Source: Larix kaempferi (lineage: Eukaryota > Streptophyta > Pinopsida > Pinales > Pinaceae). Taken from it: a stretch of 64,000 bases of DNA. The DNA is taken from positions 11,475,501 to 11,539,500 of the forward strand of contig BSBM01000606.1 of assembly GCA_027924585.1 (NCBI GenBank), written 5' to 3'. How positions within the stretch are numbered: position 1 is the first letter of the stretch; every line of letters starts with the position of its first letter. Below, piece by piece: positions 22,545-33,650 of this stretch. The notes under the pieces were generated by a model. That model did not search any database. It was not told the origin of the DNA and worked only from the letters and a program-made list of their open reading frames with translations. The position numbers and the translations under genes are program-made.

Positions 22545-22750
22545 TATGATGACGATGCTGATGATCATGTGATGACGATGCTGATGATCGTGTGATGACG
22601 ATGATTGTGTGATGACGATGCTGATGATCGTGTGATGATGATGCTGATGATCGTGTGATGACGATGCTGACGATGTTGATGATCGTGTGATGACGATGCT
22701 GATGATCATGTGATGACGATGCTGATGATCGTGAGATGACAATACTAATG
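22545..22750 (+). repeat. Short ATG/ACG repeat (GATGACGATGCTGATGATCG)
   Basis: About eight imperfect copies of a 20-24-bp phrase GATGACGATGCTGATGATCG with GTGTGAT spacers. On the minus strand it reads as a His/Ser-rich open frame, which is a repeat artefact. Confidence 0.9.
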
Positions 22751-22970
22751 ATCGTGAGGATCCAGATGTTGATGTTGTTGCAGCTGTTCGAGTGCTACAG
22801 AAGATAAAGACTCAATACTGAAGATGTTGATGTTCCAGTATTGAAAATGTTCCAGTAACTGCTTGAGTTACTGATGATGTTGAGAAAGCTTCCAATGATT
22901 TATAGATGTATCATGTATGATGTTGATGACTCCTTGCTCATGCAGATACTGTTATAATATCCTTCTCGTT

Positions 22971-22979
22971 AAGGGGGAG
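22971..22979 (+). promoter_or_regulatory. Polypurine tract of copia element 2
   Basis: AAGGGGGAG lies immediately before the 3' LTR start TGTTGAAA. Confidence 0.9.
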
Positions 22980-23583
22980 TGTTGAAATATTGTAACTTCA
23001 AAGAATATTATATTTGTACTTTATTATTCCGGAGATGTTTCATTCCTCCGTAAAGATCTTATTGTATATCCGGAGATGTTTATCCCTCCGTTGGAATGTG
23101 GTAACATGGGTTATTAGACTTCCCTAGTGGGGGTCGGCCCTGTATGTGTTATGTGGGTCAAAGGGTTGTTAGACCACCCTAGTGGGGTCGGCCCAGTCAG
23201 TTATAATAGGGTATTTAACCTAATGGTTAAATACAAGCCTACATGTACTTGTGTAAAAAATATGTCAGAGTAGTGTATAAATAGAGGAGGTGTGTTCCTC
23301 ATTTGACACACTCACTCACTTGAGGACATCGCACTTGTGGAGGAGAGGTTTGCTATTATGGAGGAGGAGATCATGTCTCAGGGTTTCATCTTTGTATATT
23401 GCTGGTCATCTATATTGAGGAAGCTTTGCTGGGTTTTCTACCCCATGAGGGTTTCCCAGGATAAATCTGTGTCTCTTGTGTTTATGCTGTGCTTGTTGTT
23501 TCTTCAGTGATCCTGTATATGCTATTATTGTGAAATGGAATGTAATGCTGCTATTTTCTGTATTAGCATATTAATTCTTAACA
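22980..23583 (+). repeat. 3' LTR of copia element 2
   Basis: It is 604 bp, with intact TGTTGAAAT start and TTCTTAACA end, followed by the TSD TACAT. The TATA box is at about 23274-23283. Pair of the LTR at 16397-17000. Confidence 0.95.
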
Positions 23584-23588
23584 TACAT

Positions 23589-25013
23589 CAAGGACCGAAT
23601 CATCTGACAATACAAAGTGACGTCAACTGGCTCAGATGAAGCATCACACAAAAGCTTCAGGTTTGATGCCATAGGTGTGGCCATGGCCTTGTAGTCCATC
23701 ATCTCCAACCTCTTCAGGATCTCTACTGCATACTTCCCTTGTCCAAGGAAGATCCGATCTGCACTCTGCTACACCTCCATGCCTAGAAAGTAGTGCATCA
23801 TACCCAAGTCTTTCATCTCAAACTCGGCAGCAATCTTTCTCTTCGTGTCGGCAATCAATCCACCCTCACCTGTTACAAACACGTCATCCACATACAATAG
23901 TAGTATCACAGGATTGCCTTCCTCAACCTTGTAGTAAAGGTTGGAATCTACTTTACTCTTGGTAAATCCCAAACTGGATAGAAAGTTGTCTATCCTACCA
24001 TACCAAGTCCTAGGAGCTTGCTTCAAGCCATACAAGGCTTTCTTCAACCTGTACACATATGACCCCCTATCATGTGTCTCAAAACCAAGTGGCTGCTCTA
24101 CATACACCTCCTCCTTGACTAAACCATTCAAGAAAGTTGTCTTGACATCCATCTGGTGTATCTTCCATTTCATCACTGTAGCCAGGGTAAGTATTGATCT
24201 AATGGAAGTGTACCTAGCTATAGAAGCAAAAGTCTCTTCATAGTCTATCCCCTCTTTCTGGGAGAAGCCACGAGCTACAAATATTGCTTTGTATTTTTCT
24301 ATGTTGCCATCTATAGCATGCTTGATCTTGTAGATCAATTTGGAAGTCACAATAGAATTTCGTTCAGGTCTTAGGACTACATCCCAAACATCACTTTTCA
24401 TGATCGACTGGTATTCCTCGACCATGGTATCCTTCCATTCTTTCTTTTTCGCTACTTCTTCATAATTGGAAGGTTCTTTGTTCACAATATCACAGAGTAG
24501 GGCAACATAACTGGTATGTGATCTAGTCCTCTTCCTTTCTCTGTGTTCTTCTTCTGGAATGCCATATCTATCTACATCTTGCATGAGCTCTCTAGCCCAT
24601 GTAGGTTTCCTCTTGTGAGAGTTCTTCTCACGGGGTGGATCTACAAGTTCTTGCGGATCTTCAACTTCACGATCTGCTTCTTGAACTGATTCATTCATGG
24701 TGGTGTCTTGGAATCTGTTTTCCTTTGGTTCTTCATGATCTTCAACAGGTGCCTTCTTTGATTTTATGTAAGCTGAGTCTTCATCAAATGTTACATCCCT
24801 GCTGACATCAATCTTCTTGAACCCTGGAAAGTATATTCTGTAGGCTTTCAAGTTTTCACTGTAACCCACAAAGATGCCCTTCTTTCTTGAAGGATCTAGC
24901 TTTGTCCTCTTTTCCTTTGGGATATGTGTATATACTGGACAACCAAATATTCTGAGATGGATGACTTTAGGTTTCTTACTAGAGAAGATTTCTTTTGGTG
25001 TCTTGTTGTCCAA
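23589..25013 (-). pseudogene. Copia element 1: integrase C-terminus and reverse transcriptase
   Basis: A long open frame (25013-23769) begins in the end of integrase (FGCPVYTHIPKEKRTKLDPS, KGIFVGYSENLKAYRIYFPG), passes an acidic/basic linker, and enters RT (KEWKDTMVEEYQSIMKSDVW, YKAIFVARGFSQKEGIDYEE, IHQMDVKTTFLNGLVKEEVY, ALYGLKQAPRTWYGRID). The catalytic box LLLYVDD is at about 23883-23894 and is intact. After a stop near 23766, RT continues (DRIFLGQGKYAVEILKRLEM) to Met-Tyr at the TSD, where copia element 2 sits. RT is the best preserved part of the element. Confidence 0.95.
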
Positions 25014-25019
25014 TATCTT

Positions 25020-25459
25020 GTGAGGTGTTATGTTCTACACATATACAGCTGTCCTAGCTACTTCTGCACAAAGATGCATAGGCAGATCCTGGTCATGCAG
25101 CATTTCCCATGCTGCTTCCATGATTTTGTTCTATTCTTCCTTTTTGCAACTCCATTCTGTTGTGGATTGTAGGGAGCAGTCAACTCCCTCTTAATCCTTG
25201 AATCACTGCATAGCTTCTTGAAATCACCTGAAGTGAATTCTCTGCCATTGGTGGATCTGAAGGTCTCGATCTTCTTTTCAGTTTGATTTTCCATCAAGGA
25301 TTTGAATTCATTGAACTTATCAAACACTTCATCTTTGTTCTTCAAAAAATAAACCCAAGTCTCCCTATGGAAATCATCAATGAAAGAGACATAGTATACA
25401 TACCCACTCAGAGAACTGGATGATATCGAACTGCATACATCGGAGTGGATAATTTCCAA
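25020..25459 (-). pseudogene. Copia element 1: integrase core (catalytic residues lost)
   Basis: The domain would join cDNA to host DNA. It begins IIHSDVCSSISSSSLSGYVY with the first catalytic Asp in HSDVC. The second block reads RSTNGREF where the family has RSDNGGEF, so the second Asp is Thr. The third block reads NGVAKRKNRT instead of NGVAERKN, so the catalytic Glu is Lys. A frameshift near 25125 separates it from the integrase C-terminus. A TGA at about 25460 separates it from the upstream segment in the same frame. Confidence 0.9.
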
Positions 25460-25462
25460 GAT

Positions 25463-26254
25463 TCATTTAGCTTTGCTTTCACTACTTGGAAATGCCTTTG
25501 TAATGTTCTTTCCTTTTGTACATCCTTTGCAAACACCTTCATGCTTTGTCTTGATTTCAGGAAGACCCTCTACAGCTTTACTTGCAATTGGTAGTGCTCT
25601 ATAGTGCACATGTGCAAGCCTTCTATGCCAAAGTTCACTTGGATCCATGGATTCATGTATCATAGCATGTTCAGGTTGTCCCTTCAATTTGTACAATCCT
25701 CCCTCTTGCTCTCCAATCACTATTGCATCATCTATAGTTTTATCCTTTGGCCACATTAGGACTTGGCCATCTACAAATGCAACCCTCATGCCTTTTCCAT
25801 CCAATGCAGATATGGAGAGTAGGTTCTTCTTGAGCCCAAGTACATATAGCACATCTTTCATCTTTAGAGACTTCCCAGAGTCTAGGTTGTAGGAGGATTC
25901 ACCACTTCCTTTGATAAGATATTGATAGTCATCCCCAAGTTTCACTTTATGGGGTGATTGATGTTCAGATAGATCTACAAAGGATTCTTTGAACCTAGTC
26001 ATGTGTTTGGAATCCTCGCTATCAATAAGCCAATCATTACATCCATGAGAGATAGTACCTATGAGAGCAGAGATAAGCACATATTCATCTTCACTTAATG
26101 AACCATCACTTTTTGTTCTAGCCTTCTTCTTGGGAGGTTCATCATCCTCAGCAGCATGAGCATGAAATCTCTTCTTGTTGTACCTCTTCTTCTTGTTGAA
26201 TTTGTTGTTGTTGTCTTTGTTCTTATTGGGACAATTTGAAGCAAAGTGTCCCAT
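25463..26254 (-). pseudogene. Copia element 1: protease and integrase zinc domain
   Basis: The frame starts just inside the gag CCHC knuckle (GHFASNCPN), crosses a basic spacer, and holds the protease active site as WLIDSEDSKHMT where the family has W-L-I-D-S-G-A; so Gly-Ala is replaced by Glu-Asp. The GAG-pre-integrase zinc domain follows: LWHRRLAHVHYRALPIA with C-X2-C in VCKGCTKGKN. The frame is open for 263 codons. The protease is expected to be inactive. Confidence 0.92.
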
Positions 26255-26974
26255 TTCATTACCATTGAAACATCAAATATGAGAGAGATATTTCTTCTTA
26301 TGATGAGGGTGAGAATGTTTCTTGTTATGAGATTTATCCCTCTTAAACTTGCTTCCATTGGTGTGTGCTGTTAGAGCTTGATCTTCATTCCCCATCTTCT
26401 CTTCTCGGGACACAAGCCTTGCTTCTTCTTGTGAACATTCCTCCCATAGTCTACTGAAGGAGATCAACTTCCTTCTTGCACAGATTCCTTGGATGAAGGA
26501 TTCCCAAGACCTAGGTAGGCCATTCAATGTGGTCATGACAACATCACCATTATCCACTACTTCATCCACATCTTCAAGTTGTTGCTTGATCTGAGAAACC
26601 TTAGAGAAATAATATTTAATGGTTTCTCCATTCTGAAGCTCTACCCCTTTCAATTGGTTCCGCGGAGTCATCTTTTGATTTATGTTCTTCCCTTCAAATA
26701 GCTTGGTTAGGGAATCAAACATCTCCTTGGGTGTCTTTAGAGATGACACATGTGGTATGAGATGGTCTTTGATAGAATCAGCAATGATCCTCTTTACCTT
26801 GACCAAGTTCTTCTTATGTAAAGCCTTAGCCTCTTCTCCCTCTGGGACAAGGACCTCTTCACTTATGTAAGTATCTAATTCATTTTCTGCTAGGATTAAC
26901 CCAATCCTATACTTCCATGCTCGGAAGTTATCATCCCCTTCAAGCTTATCTTCAAGCTTGGTGTGGTGAGACAT
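26225..26974 (-). pseudogene. Copia element 1: gag
   Basis: Gag starts with MSHHTKLEDKLEGDDNFRAW at 26974, the usual copia gag opening, followed by YRIGLILAENELDTYI, PKEMFDSLTKLFEGKNINQK and GETIKYYFSKVSQIKQQLED. A His/Lys-rich stretch leads to the CCHC knuckle CFNGNEMGHFASNC. One TGA at 26271-26273 stands just before the knuckle in the same frame, probably from CGA (Arg). Gag would build the virus-like particle. Apart from this stop the frame is intact. Confidence 0.92.
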
Positions 26975-27530
26975 CTTAAAGAGTACTTCAAATGGAAATA
27001 TAAAGATTTAGATCTTACCACTTGATTTGCAGAAATCTGGATCTAGAGCTCGATTAGGGTTTGTTAGCGAAACCCTAAAAATTCAAAATATGAATTTCAA
27101 GTTTTTGAAAGGATTGAAAGATGCACCTTGATGAGTGGATCAGCCTGGTATATTCAGAATTTGAAATCTGCGAAGTTTCACCCTTCATAAATGCCTTTTA
27201 GTCTCCCGGATTTACTAGGGAGGACCCTGAATTAGGGTTTGCATTTCCCGGAGCTCCACCCAACAAAAAGTTCGATCCAAAGCTCTAAAATTCAATTTTT
27301 CCAAGGAGCTTCCAGTTATGGTCTCATAATTCAGAAATTCCTATTTTTGTGGAAACCCTAATATTTAGGGCCAAAAGTGAAAGTGCTCAGAATTGAATTA
27401 TGATTGGACAGAAAGATGCGCCTTGATGAGGAGAGTCAATCCAACTTACTTTCTTTCAATATCTGTGGAGAGAAACCCAATAAACAAGAAGCCCTAGCTT
27501 CTGCAAATGCACAATGTCTTCTTCTCAAGT
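26975..27530 (-). other. 5' leader of copia element 1
   Basis: About 555 bases lie between gag and the primer site. No coding domain is seen. AAACCCTAA-type phrases recur, and the text resembles parts of the copia element 2 leader. Confidence 0.6.
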
Positions 27531-27544
27531 TAGCTCTGATACCA
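27531..27544 (-). promoter_or_regulatory. Primer-binding site of copia element 1 (initiator tRNA-Met)
   Basis: The minus strand reads TGGTATCAGAGCTA directly after the LTR end TTTAACA; this is the canonical plant copia primer site. Confidence 0.95.
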
Positions 27545-27580
27545 TGTTAAATTTTTAGCATCAATTCAATATACTCTAGG
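27545..27580 (-). repeat. 5' LTR remnant of copia element 1 (36 bp)
   Basis: TGTTAAATTTTTAGCATC and the next bases up to CTCTAGG match the first 36 bases of the 3' LTR. Homology stops abruptly at 27580, so about 525 bases of the LTR, including its promoter, were lost at a breakpoint. Confidence 0.9.
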
Positions 27581-27984
27581 TGGCATTAATCATTCCCCCC
27601 GTGTGTACCTTGGAACTGGTTCATGAATGAGGAGAGTTCACTTTTGGATCTAATTGTTTGTTGGCCACCTCTTGGCCTATAAAAGGAATCCATTGGCATG
27701 CATTTTGTAAAGAGAAAATTAGAGCAAGGTTATGCTACTGGATTTGAGTTGGAGCTTCTTCATAGATCACCATTTCCTACCATTGTAAGCATCTCCAAGT
27801 TTCCTTGTCACCTTACATTAAGGGGCAAGTGGTTCTCTCCATTGTTCTTCCATCTACTTAGCATTTAATTTGGACAAGAAAGGCCTTCCTAAGGAAGATT
27901 GTTGGCTTCCCTCGAAGCCTTCACCTCCTAGGTGTTGTACAGCTATTCCATTGGGAAATACAAGTGTGGTTTAGCATATCTTTA
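27581..27984 (+). promoter_or_regulatory. Promoter-like segment of unknown origin
   Basis: The stretch has a TATA-like CCTATAAAAGG near 27677-27687 followed by a pyrimidine-rich leader, as in an LTR or plant promoter. No LTR partner is seen. It joins the broken copia LTR on the left and the noncoding unit A on the right. Confidence 0.3.
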
Positions 27985-28079
27985 GTTGTTGTTGGAGTTT
28001 GCATTCTCCCCCCATATCTTTCATTTTTTTATTAATATTTTCAAACTTGAATGTGACCTACACTAATAATCTCTTGCAG

Positions 28080-28190
28080 GATCAATTGGAGGAATACCAA
28101 CCACCATCCAAAAGGGGCTCGAAGGAATGAGGCCTTGTAGCAACCTACAAGGCTTAGACCCTTAGTAAGTGGAAGAGTGCACTTGTGCAA
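28080..28190 (+). pseudogene. Possible exon relic (GGAATACCAACCACCATC)
   Basis: After a pyrimidine tract and CTCTTGCAG, a good plant 3' splice site, the sequence resembles a coding exon. The same segment in copy C (56170-56310) reads LEEYQPPSKKAPRNEALQQP in an open frame. In copy A the frame is broken. No family is recognised; the two-copy conservation only suggests that it once was an exon. Confidence 0.3.
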
Positions 28191-29559
28191 TTTTTTTCAC
28201 AACAGGCTTTATGCACTCTTTAAGGTTATGAGTCCATTGTTTGATTTTTGTTTACTGTTTGTGAACAAGATTTTGGATTAGCATAGAATGAGTATACTCA
28301 TTTCTTAAAAATTATAATCTCTTACTAGGTTCAAAAAGTCTATCAACAACTATCTCTATCTTAAACATGATACTAATAAACTTTTTTTTTATTCCTCATA
28401 AATATCAATAAAATTGTGTTTTCTTTTTGTTGAGAAAAAACTATCAATGTTTTGCTCTATACATGAAGATCTATGTGAACCTCTCATACAATGAAACAAT
28501 GTTTCATATCCCCTCCCTTTATTTTGATTTTGCCAAAATTTCGATTATTGATAATTGAAAATGACGTGTACCTCATGTATGCCCCACTAGAATGATGCTT
28601 CACATGCAAATTATGACTAAAAGTTGTATAAGCAAATGTTTTATGCTAGTCCCAATTTATACTGTCTCAATTTTATATTCTTGGTCAATTTGAATTTTAT
28701 TGGTTTAAATATTTTATTAATAATTTTTATCATTTTATTTTGATATTAATAATTTTATATGATATTTTTTTAATAAAAACTTTTTCATTATTTTTATGAT
28801 TTATAAGAAAATCAAAATGACATAATCTTTAAGATTAATTTTATATTATAATTAAATTATAAATAATTATTTAATCAAATTAATAAATATTAATTATTAT
28901 CTCTATAATTTGAATGAAAAAGACCTTAAATATTATCAATATAATTGAATGAAAAAGACTTTAATATAAAAGTCTAATTTTTAAATTTAAATTATATTTA
29001 GTATTTATAGTATTATTTATTATTGTATTTATATTATTAACACAACTGCTTAATTTGTGGTTGGTGAACAATCGCTTAATTTATGGTCGGTGAACAATTT
29101 TAGGTTACAAGTTAAGTGTTATGGACAAGTTATTTATTACTTGTTCTTTCATCCTTAGTTATAATCACTTCTTGCCTATGCATGATGTATGAGCTACCAT
29201 TTATCCATTCATCAACTACCAATTGTTTTTCTTTCTTGAACAATACCCTTATCTCATCCTCTTTCAATCTAGGAAAAACATAAATAATAATCTAACTCAA
29301 ATTCTGAAATATATACACCTATCTATATATAATTAATATGAGAAATTTTTCTCATTTCTTAATATAATCTTTTAATAAGTGGAGTGTTTCATCGAGATCG
29401 TTACAAGGGAAGAGTCTAGTGAACATTAGTCTCGTTTTTATTCAATAACAAAGTATAGACTCCAAAAATTTCCCAATTTAATATACATTTTCAAATATTT
29501 ATCCTATTATACTGTTTGACTAAATATTTGATAATTTGGAACATTGAAATAATATAATA

Positions 29560-30345
29560 ATCTTTGAATCTCCTTTTCAGTCATGTTTATGACGATGGAA
29601 GCAATAATAAACGAATTTCTGGTTCGTTTTACTTTTTAAAATATGTGATCAGGATGCATGAATCTAACTTTTTCATGTGAGACATGCACATAGGTCTTCA
29701 CATTCTGGAAGAGGACAATGGACTCGATAGGAACTGTTATCTTCTATGGTGTCTTAAAATTGTTCCGGATTTAGCGCATAACCATTCATTCCAGGCTGTG
29801 AAACCTGTATATAATTATTCATCGGCGTGACTTGTCCACTTCCACTATTTGTTAACAGCGCTGTGCTGTCTTGAAATTGCGAAGAGAAAAACTGTGCTGT
29901 ACCGTATCCTTATTTTTGTTTTGCCGGTTGCCTTGTTCCAAATAATCTACATGTGTTTAAATAGGTCTAGCCCAAAGCTGATTCGACCGGCCATAGAGGA
30001 AGACATCTTACTGGCTGATTGATTTGTTTAAGTAAATTGCAATTACATCTGCAGCGTATAGAAGAGACAGGTCTAATCAGTGAATAGTTTACTCGTATCT
30101 TGGCAAGAGTTTTTTGCTTTCATCTCGGTTGCAACAATAGTTTGTGAGAGGAAATAGCACGCAAAAGTTGATATATAGAAAGGACAGAAATTCAAGAACA
30201 ATAATCTTATTGCCTTGAAACTCTTTTTATAAATGAAAGGCCCTTAATGGATACGGATGAGCTTTATAATCATTCATGTGCCCAGTGAGAATATAGCCTT
30301 GACTTTTACAGCAACTATTCTGGAATTCAGTCTGGGAAAACGTTC
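29560..30345 (+). promoter_or_regulatory. Conserved promoter-like core of unit A
   Basis: This stretch is less AT-rich and far better conserved among the three copies than its flanks. It contains CCTGTATATAATTATTCATC and GTGTTTAAATAGG, both TATA-like, and dyads such as TCGACCGGCC. No coding frame is conserved. It could be a promoter or a non-coding RNA. The counterparts are 34235-34975 and 57405-58205. Confidence 0.4.
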
Positions 30346-33068
30346 TCTGTGAATTAAGCATATGATCTTTGGTGTGAATTAAGAATGGATAATGTAATTT
30401 AGAAGTATTCCCATTCTGAAGGACTTCACATAAAGGTGGGAGTAATGGATGGAAGGAAATATTTTATGAGTAGACGGAAGGAAAAACCTAACCGAAATAG
30501 TGAATATATAAACAGAATTATCCATATACAATGGCATTTATAACCATCATTGATTGAGTTTAACGGGGAAGATATAAACAGAATTATTAGTAAACAATGG
30601 CATTTCTATCCGTCATTACATGGATAAATATGATATAAGTAAAAAGCAAATAACAAAAAATAACCAGTATTTCCTTCACTAAAACCCAACATGGTGTAAC
30701 ATGAGGATTCCAAGGCTGACATGGACATATCTAATGGAAGGCTTGAGAGGATGATAGAGTCAAGTAGTCAAGACATGGAGGGCATCGAGATTTGTGTTGC
30801 GGGACTGTGAGCGATAGAAATCATGGAGGGCATCAAGATTTGTGTTGTGGGAGTTTGAGCGATAGAAATAAGAGGAAGGGGATAGCATTGTACCACCTAA
30901 ATGATTGTTTTAATATGAGCTATTTGAAACAAGTTTAGCTATAAATGTGGAGGTTTAAATATTGAGAGTAACTTGGGAAGTAGTTTGATATCAGGTATAT
31001 AATATTAATGTACGCATGAAGTATAATTTAATATCAACTTAGTGTAGAAGAAGGATGTTCCACTGAATCATAGACTTTCTTCTATAATATTTTTTTCTAT
31101 AACAAAGACCACTCCAAGTTGAGGTCATCAATATACCATGGGAAAATTCTTATGTCTTGACTCTAATTCCTCTCACACAAGTCAATTTCTATAATTATTA
31201 TTTTAATTTTTCACTATATCAAACCTAATTAAGCACCACTATTTCCCCTTCAACCTACAGAAGCTAAAGAATGCAATCTCCTACTCTATTAAATAGTCCC
31301 TTAGCTATACTTTTTCCCTTCATGTAGCTAATATAAGTTGGCAAAGAAATATCCATAATGGAATTCTAGTAATTTCTCTTTAATAATATAAATTATCTTT
31401 GCAAACATTCATAATCTTATGATTGTAATTATTCATAATCTCTACTACTATAAAAATGTGAAATCCTAAACTCAAAGAGGAAGAATGAATGTTAATAATG
31501 ACTTGCATGGTCAAAAACATGGAATATATTTACATGCAAATGAGAGGGCATTTGCCTTCAGAAGAAGTCCATGTGTACTTATTTAATTACTTACTTTGAG
31601 GTATAATAATAATTATAAAGTAAGTTAAAAGAACTTAGGATATACATAAAATAACATTATTTCATATTTATTTTCCTTGATAAGATAATAATTTTAATGA
31701 CCTAAGTTTAATGGATTAAATATTAGTTAATAAATCCATCTTTCTTTCCTCCCTCATATACTCATCAACTTATTCATTATCCTTCTTCTTATGTAACATG
31801 TGATGTGTTTATATCATCAATCAAAGTACAAATTGCAATCAAATATGTTGGAAGAAGTATATAGTCCCATTATTACATATACATTTTCATTTTAAAATGA
31901 TAAAAAAATAGCGATATTATATTTATGATATAAAGAATGAAAATAGATGGATAAAAGGAGTAGTTAGCATTTTTAATCTTGGTTAAAGGAATTGGCTAAA
32001 AGTAAAGTAGATTTTGAAAATGGATTAGAACAAAAAAGAACTAGAATAGTAATTTTTGAGGATCCATACTTTTTTCAAAGTGTAAAAATTTCGGAGAATC
32101 TTACTAATTTTTAAATTTGCAACCATAAAATGTTTGGCAATATTTTTGTAAAAATATTTAAATTTCTAAGGGCTTTATATAGTTTTTCAACATTTTTGGT
32201 GGATTTTTAGAATTAAAAAAATTATCTCATGGAATTTGGTTGAATCCATTTTGAAAAAAACAAATTGGTGAATCTTTTTTTTAGGCCAAAAAATGTCAAA
32301 TAAAACCATGGCCTCAATTTCACCCCTTAAATTTTCCGTGGTTCTTGGTCTTTGAATCCTTAAAATATTTATATGTTTTTCTCATTTTTTCTTAACATCC
32401 CCATACACATATTATTCTTATAACATGTTGTCTCCTTTTTCCTTTCATGGCATTTGAAAGCTTCAATAGTAGTAGCCGACATCTATGATAAATAAATAGT
32501 ATGTTGTTTCGGGGAACCAACTCTTCATATAATTAGGGTTATCCCACATAACCTGCTTGTGTGAGTATATTTTCATTCATTGATTGGGTATCAATAATAA
32601 TAGTTATAAAGGCGATATAGTAGTATGTTGTAATGTACTTTCATTCAACCCCAAACCATTTTTTTATTTTCTTTTATTAAAGTCGTATAACAATCCAAGA
32701 GGCTTTTCTTTACCTACGGAGTTTGAATCTTAAGTACCCCATCTCTTTCAAGGTTTTACAAATTTTCATATAAATTCTTGCTTTGTTCTTTCTAATAACG
32801 AGAGAGTTCTTACATAATCATGATCATTTCTCTTATTCATTATTGGTTACTTTATTTTTGAGTAACAACAAAGAATTATATTGTAATATAATCGCTAACA
32901 TATTCAATCCCTTAGAGAGGGAGGGAAGGTATCACTCAAAATGTAGTTCCAAAAGAAATCAAACTACAAGGATAGGTAGTGTGACTGGCTTTTCCAACCA
33001 TATTATATCTTATGAGTTCACATCAATCAATAAGAATGTTGCATGTTGGATCTACCCATAAAAAAATT

Positions 33069-33345
33069 ACATTATAATATTAATAATTTCTTTTAACCAT
33101 TTATCTCGTAAAAACACTAGATAAAAAGACGAACTTTATTAAACAATATAACATTAAAAAAATATAAAAAATCACGAGTAAGAAGGACAATCGAATTTCA
33201 TTATGTACATTATAATATTAATAATTTCTTTTAACCATTTATCTCGTAAAAACACTAGATAAAAAGACGAACTTTATTAAACAGTATAACATTAAAAAAA
33301 ATATAAAAAATCACGAGTAAGAAGGACAATCGAATTTCATTATGT
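33069..33345 (+). repeat. 138-bp tandem duplication in copy A
   Basis: The segment starting ACATTATAATATTAATAATT at 33069 is repeated at 33207 with only a few differences, ending TTTCATTATGTAC. Copy B has one version (54470), so the duplication is later than the copy A/B split. Confidence 0.93.
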
Positions 33346-33650
33346 ACATATGGTGAACCATTACACGAGTAGGTACTACAAGTAATCCTACATATCAAAT
33401 AGTTTTCTATCATTATCCTACTGAGGCCTAAGAGTTTACATTATATCCACGATAGGGAAATGAGAATGTACAAGCAAAATATTATATTGGTCAACCCCAT
33501 TCTTTTTCCACTCCACTCAGCTTGAGTGAACTTTGGTTTTCTTCTACACCCTTGAACACGTGTCACTCTCCTTAAACAACCTATTCATCGGTTGTCTGCA
33601 AATTTGCAGATTGTTCTTCCTTGTTCCCCATGGTCTAGATGATAGGTGGT

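Larger units (their letters stand above)
16397..23583 (+). mobile_element. Copia element 2, nested in copia element 1, opposite strand
   Basis: The 7,187-bp element has two 604-bp LTRs, an initiator tRNA-Met primer site and a polypurine tract. The 5-bp duplication TACAT lies at 16392-16396 and 23584-23588. Inside, gag, protease and integrase are absent; only a broken RT and RNase H remain (about 19880-21110). The rest is a long leader and a minisatellite-rich tail. Since it lacks gag and integrase, it probably moved with proteins supplied by a relative, perhaps copia element 1's family. Confidence 0.95.
13650..27580 (-). mobile_element. Copia element 1 (Ty1/copia LTR retrotransposon, minus strand)
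   Basis: The element runs from a 5' LTR remnant and primer site near 27.5 kb through gag, protease, integrase, RT and RNase H to a complete 3' LTR at 13650-14211. The nested element at 16397-23583 splits RT from the last part of the RT-RNase H region. Without it the element is about 6.7 kb, a normal copia size. The 5' LTR is reduced to 36 bases, so the outer target duplication cannot be tested. Catalytic residues of protease and integrase are substituted, so the copy is dead. Confidence 0.92.
27985..33650 (+). repeat. Noncoding tandem unit, copy A
   Basis: This AT-rich 5.7 kb unit is homologous, in the same order, to copy B (33651-37098 plus 53437-54905) and copy C (from about 54906). Landmarks: GTTGGAGTTTGCATTCTC (27990; also 56092), the core at 29570-30340 (also 34250-34975 and 57410-58200), and CCACTCCACTCAGCTTGAGT near 33510 (also 54760). 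No RT, transposase or other domain is found. The origin is unknown: tandem segmental duplication or fragments of a large non-coding element. Confidence 0.75.

Noticed and set aside
22470-22742. Minus-strand frame rich in Ser, His and Asp
   Set aside because: It is the translation of the short GATGACGATG repeat, not a gene.
27531-27544. tRNA-like sequence
   Set aside because: Only the primer-binding complement of tRNA-Met is present; no cloverleaf gene surrounds it or the site at 17001.
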